Assembly (NCBI RefSeq): GCF_003945545.1
Contig: NZ_CP029617.1
Location: forward strand, 4,103,001-4,167,000
DNA from: Streptomyces sp. WAC 01529
Lineage (GTDB): Bacteria > Actinomycetota > Actinomycetes > Streptomycetales > Streptomycetaceae
Direction of reading: 5' to 3'
Length of the DNA stretch: 64,000 nucleotides
How positions within the stretch are numbered: position 1 is the stretch's first letter; each line of letters begins with the position of its first letter. A program made the position numbers and the translations under genes. Below the pieces are notes generated by a model that did not search any database, was not told the origin of the DNA, and worked only from the letters and a program-made list of their open reading frames with translations. Shown piece after piece: positions 1-7,549 of this stretch.

Positions 1-690
1 GGCGACGTCCGTCATCATCGGCGCCAGGTAGGTGACGGCGGCGAAGACCCCGCCGAAGCCGAGGACCGTCATCGCCATGGCCAGGAGCACCTGTACGTTG
101 CGGAAGGCGGCCAGTTCGTGGCGGAGCCGCACGCCCTCGGGCTTGGGCAGGTCCGGGACGAGCCTGGCGATGCCCGCGAGGCCGACGACGCCGAGCGCCG
201 CCACGATCGTGAAGGTCATCCGCCAGCCGAGGGTCTGCCCGACGAAGGTGCCGAGCGGCACACCGACCACGTTGGCCACGGTCAGGCCCGTGAACATCAT
301 GGCGATCGCGCCGGCCTTCTTCTCGGGGGCGACCAGCTCGGCGGCGACGACCGAGCCGATGCCGAAGAAGGCGCCGTGGGCGAGGGACGCGACGACCCGG
401 CCCGCCAGCATCACGCCGAAGACGGGGGCGACGGCGGAGAGCAGATTGCCCGCGATAAAGAGGCCCATCAGCAGCATCAGCATCCGCTTGCGCGAGATCT
501 TGGTGCCGAGGACGGTCATCAGCGGGGCGCCGAGCACGACGCCCAGGGCGTAGCCGGTCACGAGAAAGCCGGCCGTGGGGATGGAGACACCGAAGTCACC
601 CGCGACCTCGGGGAGCAGCCCCATGATCACGAACTCGGTGGTTCCGATCCCGAAGGCCCCGATCGCGAGGGCCAGTAGCGCGAGAGGCAT
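1..690 (-). CDS. MFS transporter, N-terminal part (runs off window)
   Basis: Drug/metabolite exporter of the major facilitator superfamily, inner membrane. The reading frame starts at an ATG (688-690) and is still open at base 1, so only about 230 N-terminal residues are visible. The translation begins MPLALLALAIGAFGIGTTEF and continues with EFVIMGLLPEVA, a motif typical of the AraJ/Cmx/PbuE-type 12-helix proton antiporters, followed by about seven hydrophobic segments and the loop GTKISRKRML that matches the MFS motif A position. It is divergent from a MarR regulator, with a repeat-rich gap between them, which suggests efflux controlled by that regulator. The substrate cannot be told. Confidence 0.85.
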   Translation of the reverse strand, partial: MPLALLALAIGAFGIGTTEFVIMGLLPEVAGDFGVSIPTAGFLVTGYALGVVLGAPLMTVLGTKISRKRMLMLLMGLFIAGNLLSAVAPVFGVMLAGRVVASLAHGAFFGIGSVVAAELVAPEKKAGAIAMMFTGLTVANVVGVPLGTFVGQTLGWRMTFTIVAALGVVGLAGIARLVPDLPKPEGVRLRHELAAFRNVQVLLAMAMTVLGFGGVFAAVTYLAPMMTDVA

Positions 691-708
691 GGATCTACCT
701 TCCAGACG

Positions 709-779
709 ATTGCAGGCACGCTTAACGTGCGTCCACAATAGTTGCAGACGCTGGTTAATTGCAAACGCCGGATATTGCA
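709..779. promoter_or_regulatory. Divergent promoter region with four TTGCA repeats
   Basis: Between the MFS gene and the MarR gene there are four direct copies of (A/G)TTGCA, at 709-714, 741-746, 758-763 and 774-779. The last three are spaced 16-17 bp apart, and two of them extend to TTGCAgACG and TTGCAaACG. This local run is markedly more A/T-rich than its surroundings. It probably holds the divergent promoters and the MarR operator. Binding is inferred, not shown. Confidence 0.45.
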
Positions 780-831
780 TATGTGGACTATCCTGGGTCG
801 TAGTCACTCCGGGACGGAGGAAACAAGAGCC

Positions 832-1290
832 ATGACAGCGACGGATCCCGCACTCACCGCCCTTGCCCAGGGCTGGTGCGCGCTCTCCCTGCTCCACGGG
901 CGCATCGAGACCCACATCGAGCGCGCCCTCCAGGCCAAGCACGGCCTGAGCGTGCGCGAGTACTCCCTGCTCGACGTCCTGAGCCGCCAGCACGACGGCG
1001 AGGGCGGCCATCTGCAGATGAGGCAGGTCGCGGATGCCGTGGTGCTCAGCCAGAGCGCCACCACCCGGCTGGTCACCCGCCTGGAGGACCGCGGGCTGCT
1101 CTCGCGCTATCTGTGCCCCACCGACCGTCGCGGCATCTACACGGACGTGAGCGAGGCCGGGGCCACGCTTCTCGACGAGGCGCGCCCCACCAACGACGCG
1201 GCTCTGCGCGAGGCGCTCGACGAAGCGGCGCGCGATCCCGAACTCGCTCCGCTGGTCAGGGCCGTCGAAACGCTGCGTGTTCCCGCCTAG
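832..1290 (+). CDS. MarR-family transcriptional regulator
   Basis: 152-residue winged-helix regulator, the usual MarR length. The ATG at 832 is preceded by GGACGGAGGAAACA, a good ribosome site; an in-frame start 90 bases upstream lacks one and would run through the repeat region. Residues about 30-105 carry the MarR domain: a helix LSVREYSLLDVLSR, the recognition helix LSQSATTRLVTRLEDRGLL, and the wing CPTDRRGIYTDVSEAG. MarR proteins usually repress a neighbouring divergent transporter until a ligand binds, so the MFS gene to the left is the likely target. The ligand is unknown. Confidence 0.9.
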   Translation: MTATDPALTALAQGWCALSLLHGRIETHIERALQAKHGLSVREYSLLDVLSRQHDGEGGHLQMRQVADAVVLSQSATTRLVTRLEDRGLLSRYLCPTDRRGIYTDVSEAGATLLDEARPTNDAALREALDEAARDPELAPLVRAVETLRVPA

Positions 1291-1328
1291 GCTGGGAAAC
1301 CCTGCCTCTCCCCGCCTACGCTGCGGCC

Positions 1329-1781
1329 ATGGGAGATCTTGAGATACGCCCGGCCGTCGCCGACGACCTGCCCGCCATCGTGGGCATGCTCGCCGACGAC
1401 CCGCTGGGCGCCGCACGCGAGTCGCCGGACGACCTCACCCCGTACGTCACCGCGTTCCAGCGGCTGGCCGATGACCCGAACCAGCACCTGGTCGTCGCCG
1501 TACGCGAAGGGCGCGTGGTCGGTACCCTCCAGCTCACGATCGTTCCGGGGCTCTCCCGCAAGGGCGCCACGCGGTCGATCATCGAGGGCGTCCGGGTGCA
1601 TGCCGACGAGCGCGGCAGTGGGCTCGGGACGCGCTTCATCGAGTGGGCCGTCGAGAAATCCCGCAGCCAGGGCTGCCAGTTGGTGCAGCTGACCTCCGAC
1701 GCCACCCGTACCGACGCCCACCGTTTCTATGAACGGCTTGGGTTCACCGCTTCGCATCTGGGCTTCAAGCTCCAGCTCTGA
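1329..1781 (+). CDS. GNAT family N-acetyltransferase
   Basis: 150-residue acyl-CoA-dependent N-acetyltransferase. It opens with the typical first strand (LEIRPAVADDLPAIVGML), has a central strand VVGTLQLTIVPG, and the acetyl-CoA pyrophosphate loop ERGSGLGT at about residues 98-105 (R/Q-x-x-G-x-G/A). It ends with the Tyr-containing motif DAHRFYERLGF. It lies 38 bases after the MarR gene on the same strand, so it may be co-transcribed. The ATG at 1329 is chosen because the fold begins directly there. Substrate unknown. Confidence 0.85.
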   Translation: MGDLEIRPAVADDLPAIVGMLADDPLGAARESPDDLTPYVTAFQRLADDPNQHLVVAVREGRVVGTLQLTIVPGLSRKGATRSIIEGVRVHADERGSGLGTRFIEWAVEKSRSQGCQLVQLTSDATRTDAHRFYERLGFTASHLGFKLQL

Positions 1782-1832
1782 GGCCGCACTTGACGGGCCG
1801 GTCGGCCGGGGCGACGACGAGCGAGAGGCGCT

Positions 1833-1846
1833 GTTTCACGTGAAAC
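1833..1846. other. parS: parS site 1
   Basis: Perfect GTTTCACGTGAAAC, the Streptomyces ParB-binding centromere sequence. It is the core of a 20-bp perfect palindrome (1830-1849). First of a cluster of three within 82 bp, in the gap between convergent genes. Confidence 0.93.
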
Positions 1847-1860
1847 AGCCGAGAGGGGTT

Positions 1861-1874
1861 GTTTCACGTGAAAC
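1861..1874. other. parS: parS site 2
   Basis: Perfect GTTTCACGTGAAAC at the apex of a hairpin-capable repeat: CGAGAGGGG lies to its left and CCCCTCTCG to its right, with one mismatch next to the core. It probably doubles as the terminator for the convergent GNAT and serine hydrolase genes. Confidence 0.93.
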
Positions 1875-1900
1875 AGCCCCTCTCGCCTCCTCTCGTGCTT

Positions 1901-1914
1901 GTTTCACGTGAAAC
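1901..1914. other. parS: parS site 3
   Basis: Perfect GTTTCACGTGAAAC embedded in a 26-bp perfect palindrome (1895-1920) that ends just before the stop codon of the serine hydrolase gene. Confidence 0.93.
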
Positions 1915-1935
1915 AAGCACCCTCCTCACCGGCTG

Positions 1936-3309
1936 CTAGAAGGCGCGCCACCCCTGCGGATCCACTCCGCCGGGGACCGGCGCTCCCTCGTCGTACGGCC
2001 GACGTGTGAAGACGAACGATCCCAGGTCGAGATGGCTCACCGAGCCGTCCGGACGCCGTACCGCCCGCAGCAGTTCTCCCGCGTAGTAACCATCGAGCCC
2101 TGTCCACGTGCCGTCGCCGTTGGCCCGGAACCGTGCCGATCGGCCCGCACCGGTCAGCGGGCCGAGTGTGACGCCACCGTCGGCCTGGAGCCGGAGCTCG
2201 AGCACCTGAGTGCCCCAGTACCAGGGCCCGGTCAACTCCAGGACCTTCTCGTCGACTTCAGTGAGCGGACGCCATGGCTCGGGGATACGCGGCTCGGCCT
2301 CCGTCACGATCTTCACCAGGTCCGCGGCCACGCCCGCGATCAGCGGCCCTGAGGTGCAGTTGGCGAGGGCGACCGCGGCCACCCCTTCGCGCTCGCTCAC
2401 CCACAGACCGGCCAGGAAGCCCGGGAGGGAGCCCGTGTGCCCGGCCAGGCTCAGCCCCTCCCAGCGCAGCAGATCCATTCCGAGGCCGTACGTCCTGTCC
2501 CAGCTCTCCGCCTGCGAGGGCGCCGACGGCGTCCGCATCTCCCGTACGGACTCCGCCCCGAGGACCCGCTCATCACCCTTCATCAGGAAGCAGGCAAAGC
2601 GCGCCAGGTCCGCCGCCGTGGACCACAGCTGGCCCGCCGGGGCCATCAGCCCCAGGTCCTCCGCGGGCTCCGGCATCATCACGTCCGCCCAGGGATGCAC
2701 GGCCCACCCGCCCGCGTACGGGGCCCGGGGCTGGGCGCTCGTGCGGCTCAACCCGAGCGGTTCCAGCACCTCGCGGCGCAGCACCTCCTCCCACGGGGCG
2801 CCCCGCAGCGACTCCACCAGCGCACCGAGCAACGTATAGCCGGGGTTGGAGTAGTGGAAGCGGCGGCCGACGGGGTGCTTGAAAGGTTCGTCACCGAGGA
2901 CGTCGGCGAGTTCCGGACGGCTCGCCCCCGGGGTGCGCTCCCACCACTCGCCCGGCGTCTCGGCCGCCAACCCGCCGGTGTGCGCCAGGAGTTCGCCGAT
3001 CGTGGCCTCTCCGGCGCCGGTCCCCGGCAGATGCTTCTCCAGCGGGTCCCCCAGGTCCAGCAGGCCCTCGTCCCGCAGCCGCATCACCAGGACGGCGGTG
3101 AAGGTCTTGGTGAGCGAGCCAATGCGGTACTGCACGTGCTCGTCCGGCGCGTGCCCGTCCACCATGCTGCGGCCGGCGCTCCACACCATTTCGCCGTCCC
3201 GGGCCACCGAGGCCACCAGCGAGGGCGCCCGCCCCTCCGCCTGGGCGGTGGCGACGCGGTGCAGCAGGGCTCGGCGGGTGGCGGGGAGCAATTCTTCATG
3301 GGTCGTCAT
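1936..3309 (-). CDS. Beta-lactamase-fold serine hydrolase
   Basis: 457-residue member of the class C beta-lactamase / DD-peptidase / esterase superfamily. The catalytic Ser-Lys pair is S65-L-T-K68 in GSLTKTF, the Tyr motif is Y153-S-N, and the third motif H291-T-G-S sits where KTG lies in class A enzymes. A C-terminal domain of about 120 residues resembles the lipocalin-like tail found in such hydrolases. No convincing signal peptide is visible after the ATG (MTTHEELLPATRR), so a cytoplasmic esterase or peptidase is more likely than a secreted beta-lactamase. It is convergent with the GNAT gene across the parS cluster. Physiological substrate unknown. Confidence 0.88.
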   Translation of the reverse strand: MTTHEELLPATRRALLHRVATAQAEGRAPSLVASVARDGEMVWSAGRSMVDGHAPDEHVQYRIGSLTKTFTAVLVMRLRDEGLLDLGDPLEKHLPGTGAGEATIGELLAHTGGLAAETPGEWWERTPGASRPELADVLGDEPFKHPVGRRFHYSNPGYTLLGALVESLRGAPWEEVLRREVLEPLGLSRTSAQPRAPYAGGWAVHPWADVMMPEPAEDLGLMAPAGQLWSTAADLARFACFLMKGDERVLGAESVREMRTPSAPSQAESWDRTYGLGMDLLRWEGLSLAGHTGSLPGFLAGLWVSEREGVAAVALANCTSGPLIAGVAADLVKIVTEAEPRIPEPWRPLTEVDEKVLELTGPWYWGTQVLELRLQADGGVTLGPLTGAGRSARFRANGDGTWTGLDGYYAGELLRAVRRPDGSVSHLDLGSFVFTRRPYDEGAPVPGGVDPQGWRAF

Positions 3310-3361
3310 GGGACCAGTTCACCTGGGAGGGGTCCGCACGTCGAGCGAATTGGGGTGCGGG

Positions 3362-3805
3362 TCAGCGCGTGGGTTGCGGCGCCCAGAGTCCGGCAGCCGT
3401 CCCGTCGTTCAGGTGCTGCTCGTAGGTGACGACCTTGCCGTGGATGACCTCCAGGCAGGCGTTCAGCTCGTCGAGTTTCGCGCGTACGTCACGCTCGTGC
3501 TCCTGGAGCAGGGCGAGGCGCTCCCGTTCGTTTCCCGGGCCGGAGCGGATGAGCGCGGCGAACTCCCTGATCGTGGCGATCGGCATGCCCGAGAGCCGCA
3601 GGCGCCCGCAGAGGATGAGCCAGTCCACATCCGTGCGCGCGTAGACGCGCCGGCCGCCGCTGGTGCGCGGGATCTCGCGCAGGAAGAGGCCCTCGCGCTC
3701 GAAGAACCGCAGCGCGTGCACGCTCAGGCCGGTCGCTTCGGCGACCCTCCCGATGGAGAGGCCGTCCACATCCGCGTCGGGCGAGCCGCCCGCATCCTCG
3801 CTCAT
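3362..3805 (-). CDS. MerR-family transcriptional regulator
   Basis: 147-residue regulator. Residues about 16-85 are the MerR DNA-binding domain: LSIGRVAEATGLSVHALRFF followed by EREGLF and GGRRVYARTDVDWL. Residues about 90-130 form the dimerisation coiled coil (ERERLALLQEHERDVRAKLDEL). There is no cysteine pattern for metal sensing; the single Cys near the coil is not the CueR/ZntR arrangement. It is divergent from the SDR gene, whose promoter has the long 19-bp spacer that MerR proteins act on, so it probably controls that gene and itself. Confidence 0.92.
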   Translation of the reverse strand: MSEDAGGSPDADVDGLSIGRVAEATGLSVHALRFFEREGLFLREIPRTSGGRRVYARTDVDWLILCGRLRLSGMPIATIREFAALIRSGPGNERERLALLQEHERDVRAKLDELNACLEVIHGKVVTYEQHLNDGTAAGLWAPQPTR

Positions 3806-3844
3806 GGCACGACCGTACCCACAGGCCGTACCGCAACCGAGCGC

Positions 3845-3875
3845 TTGATCTAGCCCGCGCTCTAGGTCCTAGCGT
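3845..3875 (+). promoter_or_regulatory. MerR-type promoter with 19-bp spacer
   Basis: TTGATC (3845-3850) and TAGCGT (3870-3875) are separated by exactly 19 bp, the lengthened spacer that MerR activators untwist. The spacer contains CTAG repeats with partial dyad symmetry. The predicted start point falls at or next to the ATG at 3883, so the SDR mRNA would be leaderless. Inference from spacing and element match. Confidence 0.55.
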
Positions 3876-3882
3876 CACCCGC

Positions 3883-4836
3883 ATGATCACGGAACAGCAG
3901 AAGCTCGGCACCGCGTTCGGCGCCCACAGCACCGCCGACGACGTCCTCACGGGCATCGATCTGGCGGGCACCACCGCCCTGGTGACGGGCGGCTACTCGG
4001 GGCTCGGCCTGGCGACGACCCGCGCTCTCGTCCGCGCCGGAGCCCACGTCGTCGTCCCCGCCCGCCGCCCCGACATCGCCGAGAAGGCCCTGCGCGACCT
4101 TCCGCGGACGGAGGTGCACGCCCTCGACCTGGCGGATCTGGACAGCGTCCGCGTCTTTTCGGAACGCCTGCTGGAGACGGGCCGCGCCCTGGACATCCTC
4201 ATCAACGGCGCGGGCGTCATGGCCTGCCCGGAGACACGCGTCGGGCCCGGCTGGGAGGCGCACTTCGCCATCAACCACCTCGGGCACTTCGCCCTCACCC
4301 AGCGCCTCCGCCCGGCCTTCGTACCCGGCGGCGCCCGAGTGGTGACCGTCGCCTCCTCCGGGCATTTCCTCTCCGGCATGCGATGGGAGGACATCCACTT
4401 CAGGACCGGCTATGACCGGTGGCTGGCATACGCCCAGTCCAAGACCGCCAATTCCCTCTTCGCCCTGCACCTCGACCGCCTGGGCGCCGATCGCGGTCCG
4501 CGGGCCTTCGCCGTGCATCCGGGCAGCATCCTCACGCCCCTGCAACGCCATATCCCCCGTGAGCAGTGGCATGCCCAGGGCTGGGTGGCGGAGGACGGCA
4601 CACCGGCCGCCGGCTTCAAAACGCCGGAGCAGGGCGCGGCGACGGCCGTCTGGGCGGCGACCTCGCCCCTGCTGGACGGCCACGGGGGCGCGTACTGCCA
4701 GGACTGCGACCTCGCCGAACCGGCCGCCACCGACGACATGCTCGTCGGCGGGGTGAAGCCATGGGTCAGGGACCCTGAGGCGGCGGCCAGGCTCTGGGAC
4801 CTCTCCTGCGAACTCACCGGGCTCAGTGCCTTCTGA
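3883..4836 (+). CDS. SDR-family oxidoreductase
   Basis: 317-residue short-chain dehydrogenase/reductase of the retinol-dehydrogenase-like extended group. Visible motifs are the NAD(P)-binding TGGYSGLG near residue 35, the acidic DLADLD loop, NGAG in place of the usual NNAG, the catalytic Ser in TVASSGHFL, and the catalytic Tyr/Lys in YAQSK near residue 183. It starts at the ATG at 3883 with no Shine-Dalgarno sequence, which agrees with a leaderless transcript from the MerR-type promoter just upstream. Substrate unknown; the MerR control suggests response to a small organic compound or redox stress. Confidence 0.9.
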   Translation: MITEQQKLGTAFGAHSTADDVLTGIDLAGTTALVTGGYSGLGLATTRALVRAGAHVVVPARRPDIAEKALRDLPRTEVHALDLADLDSVRVFSERLLETGRALDILINGAGVMACPETRVGPGWEAHFAINHLGHFALTQRLRPAFVPGGARVVTVASSGHFLSGMRWEDIHFRTGYDRWLAYAQSKTANSLFALHLDRLGADRGPRAFAVHPGSILTPLQRHIPREQWHAQGWVAEDGTPAAGFKTPEQGAATAVWAATSPLLDGHGGAYCQDCDLAEPAATDDMLVGGVKPWVRDPEAAARLWDLSCELTGLSAF

Positions 4837-4898
4837 ACCGCTGTAGGCATCTGAACCTCTGTAGGCGTCCTGCACCCCTGCCTGCGCTGTCACGGCGG

Positions 4899-5690
4899 CT
4901 ACTTCGGGTCGCGGTTGAACTTCGAGGTCGACCAGAAGTAGCCGAGCACCGCGAGGCCCAGGCACCAGGCGACCGCCAGCCACCCGTTGTGGCCGATCTC
5001 GCCGCCGAGCAGCAGGCCCCGCAGGGTCTCGATGGCCGGGGTGAACGGCTGGTACTCGGCGACCGGCTGGAACCAGCCGGGCATGGAGTCGACCGGGGTG
5101 AAGGCGCTGGAGAGCAGCGGCAGCAGGATCAGCGGCATCGCGTTGTTGCTGGCAGCCTCGGCGTTCGGGCTGATCAGGCCCATGCCGACGGCGATCCAGG
5201 TGAGTGCCGTCGCGAAGAGCACGAGCAGCCCGAACGCCGCCAGCCACTCCAGGGCGGTCGCGTCCGTCGACCGGAAGCCGATGGCCACACCGACGGCACC
5301 CACGAGGACCACGCTGACGACCGCCTGGAACACGCTGCCGACGACGTGCCCGATGAACACCGAGGGGCGGTGGATCGCCATCGTACGGAAGCGGGCGATG
5401 ATGCCTTCGGTCATGTCGTTGGAGACGGACACCGCGGTGCCGACGACGGTGCTGCCGATGGTCATCAGGAGCAGACCGGGAACGACGTACGCGATGTACG
5501 CGGAGCGGTCCGGGGTGCCGCCGCCGAGGCCCGAGCTCATCGCGTCGCCGAAGATGTAGACGAAGAGCAGCAGCAGCATGATCGGCGTGAGCAGCAGGTT
5601 CAGGGTGAGGGACGGATAGCGCCGCGCGTGCAGGAGGTTGCGGCGCAGCATCGTGGACGAGTCGCGGAAGGCGAGGGCGAGGGCGCTCAT
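4899..5690 (-). CDS. ABC-2 type transporter permease (DrrB-like)
   Basis: 263-residue membrane subunit of an ABC exporter. About six hydrophobic segments are visible (for example LTLNLLLTPIMLLLLFVYIFGD and AYVVPGLLLMTIGSTVVGT), with the family loop NDMTEGIIARFRTM, typical of DrrB/ABC-2 permeases. The start ATG overlaps the stop of the ATP-binding gene by 4 bases (ATGA), indicating translational coupling. With the ATPase it should form an exporter of a hydrophobic drug or lipid; the cargo is not determined. Confidence 0.92.
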   Translation of the reverse strand: MSALALAFRDSSTMLRRNLLHARRYPSLTLNLLLTPIMLLLLFVYIFGDAMSSGLGGGTPDRSAYIAYVVPGLLLMTIGSTVVGTAVSVSNDMTEGIIARFRTMAIHRPSVFIGHVVGSVFQAVVSVVLVGAVGVAIGFRSTDATALEWLAAFGLLVLFATALTWIAVGMGLISPNAEAASNNAMPLILLPLLSSAFTPVDSMPGWFQPVAEYQPFTPAIETLRGLLLGGEIGHNGWLAVAWCLGLAVLGYFWSTSKFNRDPK

Positions 5691-6643
5691 CGGACGGCCT
5701 CCTTGGCCTGGTGGGGGACGTCGGTGCCGCCGGTCAGGGCGAAGAACACGTCGTCGAGGTCGGGGGTGTGCACGGTCAGCTCGTCCGCCTCGACTCCGGC
5801 CGCGTCCAGCCAGTCGAGGAGGGAGCGCAGCTCGCGCTGGCTGCCGTCGCCGGGAATCCGCAGGGACAGTGCCTCGTCGTCCCGGGTGACCTCGCGCAGG
5901 GCGACGGCGGCGGCCTGGTACGCGACCGGGTCGGCGAACCTGAGCCGCACGTGCCCGCCCGGGATGAGCCGCTTCAGCTCGTCGGCGCTCCCCTCGGCGG
6001 CGATCTTGCCGCCGTTGAGCACGGCGATGCGGTCGGCGAGTTCGTCGGCCTCTTCCAGGTACTGGGTGGTGAGGAAGACGGTGACGCCGTCGGAGACCAG
6101 GCCGCGGATGATGCCCCACATGTTGTGGCGGGAGCGAGGGTCGAGGCCGGTGGTCGGCTCGTCGAGGAAGATGATCCGTGGAGCGCCGACCAGCGTCATG
6201 GCGATGTCCAGGCGGCGCTTCATGCCGCCGGAGTAGGTGGAGGCGGGCCTCTTCGCGGCCTCCACCAGGTCGAAGCGCTCAAGGAGTTCGGCGGTGACCC
6301 GTCGGCCTTCCCGCTTGGGCAGGTGGTGCAGGTCCGCCATGAGGAGCATGTTCTCCTCGCCGGTGATCAAACCGTCGACGGCGGAGAACTGGCCGGTGAC
6401 GCCGATCGCGGCCCGCACGGCCTGGGGGTCGGTGGCCAGGTCGTGCCCGGCGACCCGCAGCTCGCCGGCGTCGGCGGTGACGAGGGTGGAGAGGATCTTG
6501 ACGGCGGTGGTCTTCCCGGCGCCGTTCGGCCCGAGGAGGGAGAAGACCGTTCCTTCGGGGACGGCCAGATCGATGCCGTCGAGCACGGTCTTGTCGCCGT
6601 AGGACTTGCGCAGCCCGTTCGCCGCGATGGCCGGCTTGGTCAT
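5687..6643 (-). CDS. ABC transporter ATP-binding protein, daunorubicin-resistance (DrrA) family
   Basis: 318 residues. Walker A is GPNGAGKT at residues 38-45, the ABC signature YSGGM at 137-141, Walker B IIFLDEP at 157-163 and the D-loop GLDPRSR after it. The C-terminal 90 residues form the DUF4162-like extension that ends in PDLDDVFFALTG, which marks the DrrA family. It lies 12 bases after the DUF4097 gene and overlaps the permease gene, so the three form one operon. Likely an energy-coupling subunit of an efflux pump. Confidence 0.94.
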   Translation of the reverse strand: MTKPAIAANGLRKSYGDKTVLDGIDLAVPEGTVFSLLGPNGAGKTTAVKILSTLVTADAGELRVAGHDLATDPQAVRAAIGVTGQFSAVDGLITGEENMLLMADLHHLPKREGRRVTAELLERFDLVEAAKRPASTYSGGMKRRLDIAMTLVGAPRIIFLDEPTTGLDPRSRHNMWGIIRGLVSDGVTVFLTTQYLEEADELADRIAVLNGGKIAAEGSADELKRLIPGGHVRLRFADPVAYQAAAVALREVTRDDEALSLRIPGDGSQRELRSLLDWLDAAGVEADELTVHTPDLDDVFFALTGGTDVPHQAKEAVR

Positions 6644-6655
6644 GGTGGGCGCTCC

Positions 6656-7327
6656 TCAGAGGCTGCGGGCGACGATGTCGCCGTAGGCGGTGGTCGCGTG
6701 GATGTGCAGGGCGGCGGCGGCGCCGTCGGTGTTCCTGAGCGAGTTGTGGATGCGGCCGTACGTGGTGCCGGCGTCCAGGGAGGCGGAGACGCCGTGGGCC
6801 GCGCCGACCGACACCTCGCCGGCGCCGGTGTGCAGGGTGACCGTGCCGCGCGTGGCCTCGGCGACCCGGATGTCGCCCTTCTGGACGCTGATCTCCGCGG
6901 GCCCGCCCAGGCGGCCGACCGAGACGTCACCGGCGAGGAGGGCGAGGCGGGCGCTCGCGGTCTCGTCGAGCTTGACCGAGCCGTGCGAGCCCTCGAAGGT
7001 GACGTCGCCGAGCCGTCCGACGCCCCTCAGTTCAGCGCTGGCGGCCTTCGCCTCGACCTGGGAACCGGCGGGCAGCTGGACGGTCACCTCGATGGAGCCG
7101 GAGCTGCCGAGGATCTGGTTCTTCGCGGAGGCCTCGATCCGCAGGACGCCGTCGCTGTATGCGACCGAGGTCTGCTCCGCGGCCTTCACGTCGCGAGTGT
7201 GGGAGGCGTTCGCGGGCCGGACCTCGACCGTGGTGTCGGCTCGGTCGGCGGCGATGAACTGGATGCGTCCGGCGGGGATGTCGATGAGGGCGGTGATCGG
7301 GGCGGGGGTGTCGAACTTCTGCATCAT
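6656..7327 (-). CDS. DUF4097 beta-repeat protein
   Basis: 223-residue protein made of repeated short beta strands (for example GDVTFEGSHGSVKLDET, GDVSVGRLGGPAEISV, GDIRVAEATRG), the pattern of DUF4097 putative adhesin-like beta-helix proteins. No signal peptide or membrane segment is visible, so it is probably cytoplasmic despite the family nickname. Two adjacent in-frame ATG codons (7325-7327 and 7322-7324) could start it. It is the first gene of the operon with the DrrAB-like exporter, an arrangement often seen for DUF4097 in Gram-positive bacteria. Role unknown. Confidence 0.85.
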   Translation of the reverse strand: MMQKFDTPAPITALIDIPAGRIQFIAADRADTTVEVRPANASHTRDVKAAEQTSVAYSDGVLRIEASAKNQILGSSGSIEVTVQLPAGSQVEAKAASAELRGVGRLGDVTFEGSHGSVKLDETASARLALLAGDVSVGRLGGPAEISVQKGDIRVAEATRGTVTLHTGAGEVSVGAAHGVSASLDAGTTYGRIHNSLRNTDGAAAALHIHATTAYGDIVARSL

Positions 7328-7344
7328 GCTCTCCTTGTCGCGCT

Positions 7345-7514
7345 GTTTCTGACTTCAGAAACGCTACGTTGCGTTCAAGGATCCGGCAACACTCTCGTTG
7401 CGCAAGCAGCACATTTATGCAGGTCAGAGCAGAGATATCGTTGCAATGATTTGGAATTCAACGCAACAAGCCCCATCCGTTCGTTGCATTGGACTAGGAG
7501 CGAACGCTACGTTG
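7345..7514. promoter_or_regulatory. Divergent control region with palindrome and CGTTGC repeats
   Basis: The 222-bp gap between the DUF4097-ABC operon and the two-HTH regulator holds an 18-bp dyad with 8-bp perfect arms (7345-7362, GTTTCTGA/TCAGAAAC), four CGTTGC hexamers (7367, 7396, 7439, 7482) and an 11-bp direct repeat ACGCTACGTTG (7361-7371 and 7504-7514). The stretch is A/T-rich for this genome. It probably contains both promoters and the binding sites of the divergent regulator. Confidence 0.5.
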
Positions 7515-7549
7515 GAGCCATCACGGCACGGAGAACGAAGGAGATCGCG

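Noticed and set aside
742..831. Upstream in-frame start of the MarR gene
   Set aside because: It crosses the A/T-rich repeat region and has no ribosome site; ATG 832 does.
1936..3309. Serine hydrolase as an antibiotic-resistance beta-lactamase
   Set aside because: The fold has the Ser-Lys and Tyr motifs but no visible signal peptide and no resistance context; esterase/peptidase is as likely.
4833..4870. Short direct repeat CTGAACC-CTGTAGGC after the SDR gene
   Set aside because: Two copies of about 18 bp only, no symmetry and no clear role.
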